A stretch of DNA of 64,000 nt. Source: Tipula vernalis (taxonomy: Eukaryota > Arthropoda > Insecta > Diptera > Tipulidae). Of the stretch, positions 46,040-57,066 are shown in pieces (the stretch's first letter is position 1; every line of letters begins with the position of its first letter). Location of the stretch: the NCBI GenBank assembly GCA_958295665.1, contig OY282560.1, positions 312,213,236 through 312,277,235 on the forward strand, in the 5' to 3' direction. A program made the position numbers and the translations under genes. The notes below the pieces were generated by a model. That model did not search any database. It saw nothing but the letters and a program-made list of their open reading frames with translations, and was not told where the DNA came from.

Positions 46040-48620
46040 ATAATGCAGATTGTATTACTCCAGCCGAAAGTTTCCAGCCGAAAATATAGAAACGGAATTA
46101 CCGATTGTGTTATCACAGCCGAAAATAAAAAATGAAGTCGTTATCAATCGGTAGTGTTTAGCCTAAAAATTACTAAGCATGCATGAATAGCATTGAAGTT
46201 CTTTGTCAATATTCTTATATGGCAAAACCTGGCTCCAGTTCCTAGTGCAAAATTCTCAAAACCCAACAAAAAATTGTATATTAGAATAAAATCAGCCTCT
46301 AAAGTGTTATGTCTGGAGATATATTTTATTGATGTAACTTGTCAATAGTTATCGCAGTGAAAAAAATTCAGTTCAAGTTTCCTTTGGGAAATCCCGGAAA
46401 ATTCGATATTCCAAAAATCATTGGAAAAATTTTATAAAATCAACCTCTAAAGTGTTATGTCTGATTTTATTGATGTGGCTTGTCAATAGTTATCGCAAGA
46501 AAGAAATTCAGTTCAAGTTTCCCGATGGAAATCTCGGAAAATTTGAAAAAGTTTCCAGCTGAAAGTAAAAAGTGAATGTTTAAAACCAACCCCATCGACC
46601 AAATATTTTTTCCTCAAATTTAACAAGTAACTAATAAAAAATTGTGAGAAAAATCGAAACAAATTTTTTGTTTCCCACCGGAAATTTGAACTGAATTTTC
46701 ATCCTGCCATAGCTATTGACAAGTCACATCAATAAATCCATCTTCAGACATAACACTCTAGAGGCTGATTTTACGCAGTCACTTCTTACTTTGGCTGGAC
46801 ACTTTTTCAAATTTTCCGAGATTTCCATCGGCAAACTTGAACTGAATTTTTTTCCTGCGATAGCTATTGACAACTCACATCAACGCCACCTATCTCCAGA
46901 CATCACACTCTAGAGGTGATTTTATAAATTCATTTCTTACGTTCGGCTGAAAACTTTTGCCAATTTTCCGAGATTTCCAACGGGAAACTTGAAGTATTTT
47001 CCTGCAATATCTACTGACAGTCACATCAATAACCTACATATCCAGACATAACACACTAGAGGCTGATTTTGTAAAAATCCAATTTTCCGAGATTTCCTGC
47101 AGGAAATGTAGAAAGACCGAATGGGTCGAAAGGCCGAATATCGAAAGGCCGAATGTTGAAAGGCCGAACGGGTCGAAAGGCCGAATATCGAACAGCCGAA
47201 TTTCAAAATTCCGAATGTGTCGAGGGGCCGAACAGGTCGAAAGGCCGAATGACGAAAGGCCGATTGTGTCGAAAGGACGAATGTGAAAGGCCGTTTGTGT
47301 CGAAATTGATCTAAATTTTTCATCTTTTTATGAATGAAAATTTGCAAAATGTATATTTTTATGAAAACCAAAAAGCACAGTAAATATTTTTTTGTTTCCA
47401 CAAAATTTGTTCATATTAATATGGAATGGCCTTTCGACACATTCGGCTTATAGAAATTCGGTCTTCCAACACTTTCGGCCTTTCGACCCAATAGGCCATT
47501 AGACATTCGGCCTTTCGACACATTCAACCATATGACATTCGGCCTTTCGACATTCGACCTTCCGACCCATTCGTCCTTTCGGCGTTCGGCCTTTTGACAT
47601 TCGGCCCTCCGACATTCGGCCTTTCAACATCGAACGGTCTTATCTTACTTTCGGCTGGAAACTTTTACCAATTTTCTGAGATTTCCCAACGGAAACTTGA
47701 ACTGAATTTTTCCCTATGATAGCTATTGACAAGTCACATATCAATGCAATCCATCTCCAGATATAACACTCCAGAGGCTGATTTTATACAGTCACTTCTT
47801 ACTTTCGGCTGAAAACTTTTTCAAATATCCTGAGATTACCCACGGAAAACTTAAACTGAATTTTTTTTCTTGCCATAGCTATTGACAAGTCACATCAATA
47901 AAATACATATCCAGACATAACACTTTAAAAGCTGATTTTATACCAATTTTCCAATGATTTTTGAAAATTCGAATTTTCCGAGATTTCCGACGGAAAAGTT
48001 GTACTGAATTTTTGTCCTGCCACGCCTATTGACAAACCACATAAAAACAATTCAGATTCAGATAAACACTTTAGAGGCTGATTTTATTCGAATTTTGTGG
48101 ATTCTTCTGATTTCCGATATTTTCCACGATTAGTGAAACTTTTTTTAACCAAGTGTTCCAAGTAAGACTATTTACAAAAACATTTTGTTTCAATCCATGT
48201 ATCCTGTTTACTTCCGGCTGATAACCACTAATTTTTTTGTTTTCGGCTGGAATGTTAATAACATAATCTGAATTATTTTAATTATCATAATTTTTACTTT
48301 CGACTAACTTTAACAGGGTATTCCAGACGAAAATAAAAAATTTAGTGGTTATCAGCCGAAATGTATTCTGTCCTTTATACATGGATCGCAATAAAAACTT
48401 TTATGAATAGTCTCACGTGAAAAAATTTGTTCCTTCTGCTCGTGGAAAATATCGGCAAATCAGAAAAATCCAAAAACTTAGAATAAAATCAGCCGTGATT
48501 TATCAATATTAGGAAAAAATATCAGTTCAAGTTTCCCTTGTGAAATTTGAGAAAATTCGATTTTCCAAATGAAATTTTCCCCTCGGGAAACTTGAATTGT
48601 TAAGTCATTTGCATAAATCT
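46040..48620. mobile_element. Large composite foldback element of ~150-bp repeats
   Basis: The sequence is built from a ~140-155 bp unit containing attgacaagtcacatcaata, ccagacataacactctagag, gctgattttat and attttccgagatttcc. Units lie in minus orientation at about 46220-46560 (ttgtcaatagttatcg at 46340 and 46480). They lie in plus orientation at about 46700-47100 (unit starts 46720, 46868, 47017) and 47640-48110 (47729, 47884, 48031), then again inverted at about 48480-48600. The core motif cagccgaaa flanks the outside (46060-46140 and 48230-48360). A hairpin-forming 15-bp minisatellite interrupts it at 47110-47640. There is no transposase. Probably a non-autonomous foldback or satellite-bearing transposon. 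Confidence 0.65.
47110..47640. repeat. Inverted pair of 15-bp minisatellites (tcgaaaggccgaatg)
   Basis: About a dozen variants of tcgaaaggccgaatg run forward at 47110-47310. After an AT-rich spacer of about 115 bases, the reverse complement (cattcggcctttcga) runs for about 215 bases to 47640. Each unit itself contains a short palindrome (ggcc within tcg...cga). GC content is well above the surroundings. The two arrays could fold into a long hairpin. Confidence 0.8.
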
Positions 48621-49871
48621 TATTTTATGAAACGGAAAAGGATCAGTGATACTGATAAGTTGCGAAGGTTTTATGGGCAATTCTAAGGTATATTGATTAG
48701 TTGTTCCATGGCCGATTTCGGCAAATGGACTTGGTGTTGGATTAAAATCCTCGAAGTAATTTCCAAATCAATAGGGTTCGTCTCGTTGTAATGCTCGAAA
48801 GCTTATTGTGGACATAGTCAGGTAAGTTTACCAAACAGGTTCGGGAGACCTTCTGATGAGTTCTCTATCTTACAACTGTATCTTTACTATTCCAAAATTT
48901 TAGTGCGGTTTAGAAGGGTAAGGGTAGGTAATAATCGCGTCGAGAACTCTAAGCCGATTCGACACAGAACTTTTGTGCGGGCATGAAAAAATTCAACGCA
49001 CTAAAACATAATTTATGCTGAGTGTTGACAGTTATTAACAGATAATAGACAAATATGATAAAGTCGAACTGATATATTGGCAAAATTGAATTTCTTAGCA
49101 CACGTTAAGGTCCACGATAGGGCCGTTATTATATATTTGGAGAAACATATCAACACTTTTGGACTCGTAGCTTTACAGCCTTACTATTGGTGGTTTATTG
49201 GTGGTTTTCGTGTCATTTTTAAAATGTTTGTATCGAAGCGTTTTGAACCCCTGACTATGCGGCCAGGTCACTAGGGTTGCCCGATCTTAACCAAAAATTG
49301 GATGTGTATATTTCCAGAACACAAAATATTGAAACACAGGGTCCTGCCAGACAAGAGGATATCTTCTTCTTTTTTTTAGTAAGCCCAAATTCACTTCGGG
49401 TTCAACCATTCTATCAACCTAAATATTTTGTAAGTGCAGCGCGGGGGGGGGGGCGTCTATATATGTTGTGTAATATAGTTTTTTGTGTCAGTTCAAATAT
49501 AAATTATCCGATTTGTACAAGTGATTTGTCTTACACGTGAAATGTTACAAATATTTGTTTGGAAGCCCTCCTTTGCCCCATCGCTTTTGAGTTACAGAGG
49601 AGGAAATCCATAGGCTCACTCTTGCGGACAATTTCCACACAAATAGTCAATTTGTTTTCTAAAGATGTCCATTTCCGTTAATCTCAAGTTGTAAAGTTCT
49701 CTTCACCCCTATATTTTCTTATTACTTTGAATAAGAAGTAAAAAGGTAGCGATCTAAAATTGGCGGTGACACAACGGTTAGGGTTCACGGGGTAAGCAGA
49801 CACCTAGATTAGCTATAACAGTTATAACTATAATAAGATAAATTTAAGCCAACCACTATTTTTCTACTCAC
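48621..49871. other. Non-coding, no gene seen
   Basis: Frames at 49077-49274 and 49277-49540 match nothing. An 11-G run is at 49443-49453. This stretch leads to the downstream donor of the recursive splice site. Confidence 0.4.
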
Positions 49872-49935
49872 CTAGTTTACTTGCTAAATCTCTGAGTACT
49901 CACCTGTAAAAAAAGGAAAAAAATTAGTTAGTTAA
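49872..49935 (-). promoter_or_regulatory. Candidate recursive splice site with 32-nt cryptic exon
   Basis: On the minus strand, a possible branch point (aactaactaat, about 49924-49934) is followed by an unbroken pyrimidine tract (ttttttcctttttttacag) ending at 49904. The very next bases are a consensus donor, gtgagtac (from 49903): acceptor and donor fused with no exon between. Thirty-two bases downstream a second consensus donor, ctag|gtgagtag (from 49871), would close a short exon. Known: long fly introns are removed stepwise at such ratchet points, and short cryptic exons with a downstream donor help define them. No coding exon is present here. Inferred: this is a ratchet point in a very long intron of a minus-strand gene, plausibly the one contributing the ankyrin exon. 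RNA evidence is lacking. Confidence 0.7.
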
Positions 49936-50734
49936 TAACCCCTTTGAATTGCAAATTGTGCAAAATTCTTAATTATTTTTTTTATATTAGGCCAATAATA
50001 TACATACATATATAGAGCCCTGTAATTAAGAGTCGACTGAAACTAAATTTTCTCGCTGAATTTAAGGAAAGTTCATTAATTCGATCAAACAATCGATCTT
50101 ATCACATTTTAAAAGAAACACACATTAAACCACTTGGCAAACATGCTTCCTTGATTTTTGTGGCAGAGTAAAAAGTAAAGTTGCTAGAGATAATTCCCAC
50201 TGCCTTTTTATAGCTAAGCATATTAAATAAATTCAGCAAACCATAACGCATCACAATCAACAAGTTGAACTACTTCCTCATAAACTTAAAGAATAGGGAA
50301 TAACCTAGCATTTTATACCGTTAGAGTAGTGGGAAGCGGGCAAAAATACCCTAAAAATCTCTAAATTAAATGACGATTTAAATGATACGGAAATTCTCAC
50401 TCCAGATCCAGATTCTCACTCCTGGCAACATTGAAGATGATAACATTATAAGCTTACAATAAAGGCCAAAATGGCAAAAATATCAGATAATTTTGAAATC
50501 GATAATCTGATTTTAATAAAAGGGTCCAGAGTATCCCTCTTTTAAAATTGCTAAGTGGACAAATTACCGCGGTATACCTCAGACATGATAAAAACCAACC
50601 AAGATTTTTGTTAATCCATAGCCGCATCACTGAAGAGGAGAAACCCTTTTTTAACTTTTAAGTGAGTTACACTAATTTGCCCTGCATGTTGGACCATTCT
50701 TTATACTCTTGATGGGTCATAAGAAAATTCTGAA
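49936..50734. other. Non-coding, no gene seen
   Basis: AT-rich DNA upstream (on the minus strand) of the recursive splice site. No feature. Confidence 0.4.
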
Positions 50735-51994
50735 CGATGATGAAAGCATCGTAGTTTACGCCCCACATAACAGTGCCTGGAGTCTTTCTGGAATGATTTT
50801 TACCCATTGGCTCTTTCAAACCTCTCAAGTCTGCTGGAGCGGATTGGAGGAGAGTAAATGTGGTCTTTATACCAAAGGGTGAGGGCCGCCCAGACACTCA
50901 GTTTCTGCTGAAAACGATGGGAAAAGTTTTGGATCACTAAATCAGAAGTGTAAGCCTTATAGGAAATCCGCTTCATCGGAATCAATTTCCATATCAATCT
51001 GGTATAATCACAGTGACGGCTGTTAGTGGCCGAGTCACTGAGATTGAAAAAGCGATTGCTGGAAAAGAAACTGCCATCTGTAGCTTCGTGGGCGTTGTGC
51101 TGGCATTTGATAATACCGCCCATGATTCTAGAGAGAGAGCAGCAGGGGAGAAGAGGGATGCCAGTAAAGGGATGCCTCCAAGAAGGCGCTTTTTCTTCAT
51201 TATTATGGTCATTGGTTATTGGCAGAATACTGACTCAACTTACAGATGAAAATTTTATAAAATCATCTCTGACCTCATGCAGGATGCACTCAACAAAATA
51301 TGAAATTAGTGTGCCCAGGAAGGACCTAATGTCAATCCAAACAAAACCAATATTGTACCTTTTCCGAGGAGGACAAAGCTTGCGCTTAGAACCCCCTCGT
51401 TAAACGGTACTACGGTTCAGTACTCTAATTAAGTTAATTATCTGGGGGTTGGACAAGATAGAGGGCAAAATTAAGCCAGGTAATATGGTGAGCCATCTGA
51501 GAAACCTTAAGGAACTTCAGTTAGATGCTGTATGCCAACTAAGCTGGACTTCCATAGTCCCTTCTGCATCATTATGCCAGATAAGGACATGTGAGGCTGA
51601 ATTGGGACATACTTCGAAGAAGGGTCCAAGGTGTGGTTTACAGACGGGTCTAAAACGGAAGACGGCTCAGGGATAAGAATGCATGGGGAGAGAATTGCCC
51701 TTTCGAAGTCCTTGGGTTCTTATCACATTGTCTTCCAAGCAGAAATACACGCTAAAGAGCTTAACGCCTATATATTGTTTCAGACAAGGCTTTACGCCTG
51801 CATAATGGTGTGGGACTGTCTAACTACATACAGTTCAACAATTGGCAGCCACAAATAAGGTAAGACTTATGTGGATGCCAGGGCACACCGGAATCGTGTG
51901 AAAAGAGGGTGCCAATGGTATGCTCGCGTGCGATCCCCCTCTCTATTTATTGGACCAGAGCCCTTCTACGGGGCCACTAAGGGTCACCATAGGG
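50735..51994 (+). pseudogene. Older LOA-type LINE, left part
   Basis: Broken plus-strand frames show VYAPHNSAWSLSGMIFT (about 50750-50800), RVNVVFIPKGEGRPDTQF (about 50853-50905), NPLHRNQFPYQSG (about 50968-51005) and VTEIEKAIAGKETAICSFVG (about 51034-51092). Then come RT-end and RNase H pieces: FTDGSKTEDGSGIRMHGE (51634-51690), FQAEIHAKELNA (about 51733-51768), IGPEPFYGA (about 51950-51975). It is closer to the fragment at 16.3 kb than to the inserted element. It breaks off exactly at a 16-base duplication at 51979-51994 and resumes at 56741, so the young element landed in it. Confidence 0.8.
51979..51994. repeat. Left target-site duplication of the young LOA element
   Basis: aagggtcaccataggg here is repeated exactly at 56725-56740. 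The first two A residues merge with the A-rich tail at the right copy, so the duplication is 14-16 bases. Confidence 0.85.
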
Positions 51995-51995
51995 G

Positions 51996-52529
51996 TTCTT
52001 TCCACAGAGCCTTAGCTTAACTAGCGAGAAGATTCTCGCTACCATGGCCGCGCAGAACGATGGTCTCGCGGCCAACTCATGAAAGATACTGCAACGGACG
52101 ACAACTGGCGCACTCGTCCATTTGGTTATGGCCATAGGCGAGTCTTCCATGAAGAAACTGCGCGAATCCAACGGGAACATCGCATACCGCTTTGGTAGGA
52201 TAAAACTCCTTCTCAAGGATTCCCCCTCTACCAACCCAACCACTGGAGTCAGCTCCAGTAAGGAGGGTACTTTACCAGCCCCAGTAGTAGGCACAATCAC
52301 AGACGAGGAGGCATCCAGGAACAGCAGCGCTATTGAGCATTCTGTTCCTGCTGCCTCTTCGTCGGGAGCACGATCAACGGATCTCTCCGCAACTCCTACT
52401 GTGGGATCGAGTAAATCAGCACTCACCCCGAAAATTAAGCATATGGGCGCTCGGGGTGTTACTGGGAAAAGTGGCAGAAACAGGCCAAATCCCGCAAAGC
52501 AGACGGCTGGCAAGCAGCCAGGAGCGTAG
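51996..52529 (+). pseudogene. ORF1 C-terminal part of the young LOA element
   Basis: The frame is open from 51996 (element edge) except for one TGA at 52080-52082 and ends at TAG 52527-52529. The protein begins mid-sequence (SEKILATMAAQNDGLAANS), then VMAIGESSMKKLRESNGNIA, then a Ser/Thr/Pro-rich tail and a basic C-terminus (GKSGRNRPNPAKQTAGKQPG). ORF1 of such elements binds RNA. The N-terminal half is missing because the insertion is 5' truncated. It lies 25 bases ahead of the ORF2 start. The opposite-strand frame over this region is a shadow. Confidence 0.65.
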
Positions 52530-52554
52530 AGCTCCTTTACCCTAATCATCCAGT

Positions 52555-55500
52555 ATGGCTGGTACTATTAGGGTACTACAAGCGAATCTGCATCACGCAA
52601 AAGGAGCTTCGGATACATTTTGCAACAGGTTCGCGAAACAACACTTATTTATTTATTTATTTATTTATTTATTTGACATAAATTTTAATTACACATATGT
52701 AGTACACTCCATTTTGAGCATATTGGCTCATTATTAACAGAGTATAAAACAGATTCAATTTTGTACAAAAAAAAAAAAAAAAACAAACAAACAAAGCAAA
52801 GATTGTGGCACCGCTCAACGATTCAATAATAGTGCCGTTGGTAAACTATCCCCATTATCCGTCCGATATTTCTGCAGCATTTCGTTAAAGAATCCCATTT
52901 CAGCCCATTTTATCCCATATCCCCAGGTTTTTGTAGTACTATTCCATGTACTGATAGCCTCCGGGCCAATGGCACCACAATTTTGACATACAATTTTATT
53001 TTGCCATAAGTACTCATAAATTATTAATAAAACTAATAAAAATGATTATTTTTAATAAAAGAAAAAAAAAAAAAAAATTAACCCCCTTGGCCTTATCCAA
53101 GAACCTTGGGTTAATGGAGGAAAAATCAGAGGCCTCCACCTTAAGTCATGTAAGTTGATTTACGATCGAAGGGAGGAAGTTCCCCGAGCAGCAATATTTG
53201 TTTCATCTAATATTAACGTTCTTCCTATTCCAGAGTTCACCACTAAGGATTTGGTTGCAGTAATCCTGGAGGTTCCGACTAGCAGGGGAATGCAGGAGAC
53301 AATATGTGCCTCTGCGTACTTCCCTAGTGAGTCGGTTAGTGCTCCACCTGTAGTTGTACAGGATCTGGTGGATTACTGCAACCTAAAAAACAAGCATTTC
53401 ATCATAGGCTGCGATGCTAATGCACACCATATCATTTGGGGCAGCAGTGATACAAATGGCAGAGGTGAGTCCCTTTTAAATTATCTTATGAGTAGTCACA
53501 TAGACATTTTAAATAAAGGTTCGAACCCCACTTTTATAAACTCGACTCGGCGAGAGGTGTTGGACCTCACTTTGTCAAGTCAGTTTATCTCCAACTCTGT
53601 TGCAAACTGGCATGTTTCAAGCGAAGCTTCTCTGTCGGACCACATGCACATCAGGTTCGATATACCGGGAGTGATCATACAGGCAACAGAGCGTCGTATC
53701 CCTTGTTTTACAAATTGGAAAACATATAGGGATATTTTATTTATTAAATCAGACATGCTGCCAACATCTTTGAGTTCAATTAGTGACCTAGAAACCGCAG
53801 CTGGTCTGCTTAATGACGTGCTCCTATCTTCCTACGAAAGCAGCTGTGTGGTGCGTAACGTTGTGGTTAATCGCAAAGTTCCATGGTGGAACGAACAGCT
53901 GGCTAAACTTCGTAAGAAGGTTAGGAAATTATTTAATAGGGCAAAGCATTCCAATGAGTGGAATGAATATAGGCAGCCCTAACCAGTTACAACACAGAAC
54001 TAAGGCGTTCCAAACGCCTCACGTGGAGGAAAAACTGTGGAAATATCGAGGATATACCTACAGCTGCTCGACTCCATAAAGTTCTAGCTAAAGATCAGTC
54101 CAACGGGATTGGGCTTCTTCTGAAATCCGATGGTAGTTATACATCAGGTCGCAAAGAGTCACTCGAAACCCTGCTTCAAGTGCACTTTCCGAGCTGCACT
54201 GTTTGCGACACAAATACAATCACTAACTCCATATCTGGTACACACATGGGTATAAATATGGGTTGGGTTAATAGTTTATCCGGTAAGCTTTTTACTCCGG
54301 ATAAAGTCAAATGGGCCATTAACTCTTTTCAGCCTTTCAAGGCTCCAGGAGGGGATGGAATCTTCCCAGCCCTCCTCCAAAGGGGACTGGACTTGATTAC
54401 CCCTGCTCTAGTAGCCTTGTTTAGAACTAGCTTCAATTGGGGTCACATACCACAGGCTTGGAGTCAAGTAAACGTGGTTTTTATCCCAAAGCCTGGCAAT
54501 CGGCCATGTGAACTTCCTAAGTCCTTTCGACCTATCAGTCTTACATCGTTTATTCTCAAAACAATGGAACGACTTATAGATCTTCATATCAGAGACTGGT
54601 TAACTGCAACCAGACCTCTAAATCCAAATCAATTCGCCTATAGGAAAGGCAAATCCACAGAGGGTGCGCTGCATCTACTTGTCACCAAGATTGAAGCAGC
54701 CTATCGCTTGAAAGAAATTGCTCTGTGTGCATTTCTGGATATTGAGGGAGCTTTTGACAATACTGGATACGACTCAATTGCTAGGGCAATCAAGCGTAGA
54801 GGTATTGACGATCCGACTAACCACTGGATTAGTTCCATGTTGGTTAGTAGGAAGATTACATCTAAATTAGGTAATGAGTCAGTCACGATTACGGCAGCAA
54901 GAGGGTGTCCGCAGGGCGGTGTCCTGTCCCCTTTGCTGTGGTCACTCGTGATCGACGAGTTGCTTGATAATTTACATCTACTTGGGTACGAAGCCATTGG
55001 TTATGCGGACGATTTGGTTATCATAGTCTCTGGAGGGCATGAACGTACGATGTCCGCCGGCATGCAACAGGCTTTGCTTGTTATTTCGAATTGGTGCACT
55101 GGGGAGGGCCTTTCGATTAACCCTAGCAAAACAGTCCTGGTGCCCTTCACCAAAAGACGTAATTTGAACCTTGGTTCAATTAGTCGAAATGATATAAATA
55201 TCGGATACTCCAATGAAGTCAAATATCTGGGTGTTGTCCTAGATAAGAAACTAACTTGGAACTCTCATATTACTTCAACTACCGAACGCGCAGCCAGGGC
55301 CATGTGGGCCTGCCGGCGTATGTTCGGCAGGACCTGGGGCCTGAACTCAAAAATGATTTACTGAATGTACATCATGATAGTGAGGCCAATTGTAACATAT
55401 GGGGCAATAGTTTGGTGGCCTAAGGTACAGCAAAAAGTTATTATGAACAAGCTGACCTCATTACAGAGACTAGCATGTCTCGGAATTACAGGTGCTATGC

Positions 55501-56614
55501 GCACCTGCCCTACGGCGGCAATGGAAGCTCTCATCGGGCTCACTCCACTTCATATCCACGTCAAAAAATCAGATGCTACCTGTGCAGCTAGATTGAAGCT
55601 AGTGAATCAATACAGTAATGATGACCATATGGGTCACCTGGACATTTTGAATGAACTTCCAGACCTGAATATGTTCTTTAGTGTCCCGGACGTTATGCCG
55701 AAAGAACTCTGCTTTGGCAGGAATTTCGTGGTAACAATCCCCGATAGAACAGACTGGGATACTGGGTTACCTCAGATGGAACCTAACAGCCTAGTCTGGT
55801 ACACTGATGGATCAAAAATGGATAGTGGAGTCGGCATTGGTGTCTTTGGACCCAATCACAAAATATCGAAATCACTGGGTACTTACCCCAGTGTTTTTCT
55901 AGCCGAAATTCACGCCATCGAAATCTGCGCCTCTACTATTATGACCAAAGGTCTTAAAGGCGCATCCATCCACATTTTGTCTGACAGCCAAGCAGCACTG
56001 AAAGCATTGGCTTCTAACTGCCTGGATTCCAAGTCGGTTCAAAGTTGTTATAAACTGCTACAATCTCTCTCTTGTCAAAACAAAGTAAGGTTGTGGTGGG
56101 TGCCTGGTCACATGGGCATCACTGGAAATGAGATAGCCGACGAACTTGCACGGGCAGGCTCGTCGACTACACTCATTGGCCCTGAGCCTTTTTGTGGTAT
56201 CCCGTGGGCTTCTGCAACCTACACAATCAGTAAATGGGAAAAATACAGTGCTTGACCTATTGGAACTGTATTCCCGGCCTTAGACAAGCCAAATCTTTGA
56301 TCAGACCATTTCACCACAAAAATTTGGCGATCAATTTCAGCAAAGAAAATATTAGGAAACTTGTGAATTTTCTCTCAGGTCACTGTAACCTGAGATATCA
56401 TTTGAACAAAATGAACCTGTCCACAGAGACGGAGTGCCAACTCTGTTTGGAAGAGACAGAAACCGCAGAACACATACTATGTGAGTGTGTTGCTCTGTGC
56501 ACACGGAGGTGGATTCATTTTGAAGAGAGGTATCTGACCCCGGAGAAATGTAAATTGGCCTCTATAAACAGCATTCTCGCCTTTATTAGAGAGGTGGAGA
56601 AGCTCCTGGAGTAA
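52555..56614 (+). pseudogene. ORF2 of the young LOA element: EN-RT-RNase H, few lesions
   Basis: Begins ATG at 52555 with the endonuclease start (IRVLQANLHHAKGASDTF). It is cut by an insertion at about 52648-53085 and continues in the same frame with GLIQEPWVNGG (53089). Endonuclease motifs follow: GCDANAHHIIWGS (about 53410-53450), RREVLDLTLSS (about 53550-53580), SDHMHIRF (about 53636-53660). After the linker PWWNEQLAKL one base is lost near 53976. RT: FDIEGAFD-type motif A as FLDIEGAFDNTGYDS (about 54733-54777), GCPQGGVLSPLLWSLVIDEL (54904), YADDLVI (about 55002), KYLGVVLDKKLTW (about 55220). TGA at 55362. RNase H: WYTDGSKMDSG (about 55798), E in FLAEIHAIE, ILSDSQAALKAL, VPGHMGITGNEIAD (about 56100). 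After a second shift, CQLCLEETETAEHILCEC ends it. About 1,200 codons without the insertion, a normal size. Confidence 0.85.
52648..53085 (-). mobile_element. Unidentified insertion in the LOA endonuclease
   Basis: The insertion opens on the plus strand with ttatttatttattt repeats and closes with an A-run. In minus orientation this reads as an element ending in aaataaataaataa, like a LINE or SINE tail. On the minus strand it holds a short frame, IVCQNCGAIGPEAISTWN then GIKWAEMGFFNEMLQKYRTD (about 52830-52990), ending at a stop. I do not recognise the protein. The host frame is the same on both sides, and no clear target duplication is visible. Confidence 0.55.
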
Positions 56615-56724
56615 CAGTACCCAACAGCACAAAAGATCTTTTAGGTCGTAGTGCTAGCCGCTTTTGGGCAGGGTCAAAACAAAAAAAAACAAAAAAAAAC
56701 AAAAAAGACAAAAAAAACAAAAAA

Positions 56725-56740
56725 AAGGGTCACCATAGGG
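56725..56740. repeat. Right target-site duplication of the young LOA element
   Basis: Exact second copy of the 14-16 base sequence at 51979-51994, immediately after the A-rich tail. Confidence 0.85.
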
Positions 56741-57066
56741 CTGTGTTAAGGCGCGGGGAGGATAGGCAAAAATCATCCTACTGGCGCAGAACTCCAGGTC
56801 TACGACAGGCAAAGACTCAACGAGAGTCAAGGAACCCTCGAGGTCCTCATACTTAGGAAACCTGAGTTGAGGCTACTAGCCGACTTCCTCACAAGTCATG
56901 TTCCCTTAAGATATCATCCTAAAAACACGGATCTAAGTGCGACAGTTGGATACCATTTCTGTGATATGGAAGTGGAATCAGCAGAACATGTTCTGTGTCA
57001 ATGTATAGCAATCTTCCATCAACAGCTACAGCACTTAGGTAGTGGAAAATTTTTTTTATACAGTTA
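56741..57066 (+). pseudogene. Older LOA-type LINE, right part
   Basis: Continues the element interrupted at 51994: an RTPGLRQAKT-type block (about 56785-56815), LLADFLTSHVPLRYHPKNTD (about 56870-56930) and the terminal Cys/His remnant CDMEVESAEHVLCQC (about 56961-57005). These blocks match in order the end of the young ORF2 (LRYHLNKMN; AEHILCEC), which confirms the nesting. Confidence 0.75.

Larger units (their letters stand above)
51995..56726 (+). mobile_element. Young LOA-clade non-LTR retrotransposon, nested, 5' truncated
   Basis: About 4.7 kb bounded by a 14-16 base target duplication and ending in an A-rich tail (caaaaaaaaa repeats, 56680-56726). It starts inside ORF1, carries ORF2 from 52555 and contains a ~440-base foreign insertion at about 52648-53085. 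Lesions visible: a TGA in ORF1 at 52080-52082, the insertion, a frameshift at about 53976, a TGA at 55362-55364 and a frameshift at 56234-56255. Known: LOA-clade elements encode an AP endonuclease, RT, RNase H and a terminal Cys/His motif; they copy by target-primed reverse transcription. Few lesions and a perfect duplication imply a recent insertion. A relationship to I-type elements, which also carry RNase H, cannot be excluded. Confidence 0.85.

Noticed and set aside
47110..47640. CRISPR-like array
   Set aside because: Units are contiguous 15-bp repeats without spacers, in both orientations, in a eukaryotic genome; it is a minisatellite.
48805..48840. Plus-strand gtcag|gtaagt as a splice site
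   Set aside because: No pyrimidine tract or branch point, and opposite strand to the inferred host gene.
51977..52549. Minus-strand 190-codon ORF
   Set aside because: It is the antisense shadow of the LOA ORF1 on the plus strand, whose frame, spacing to ORF2 and composition make sense.
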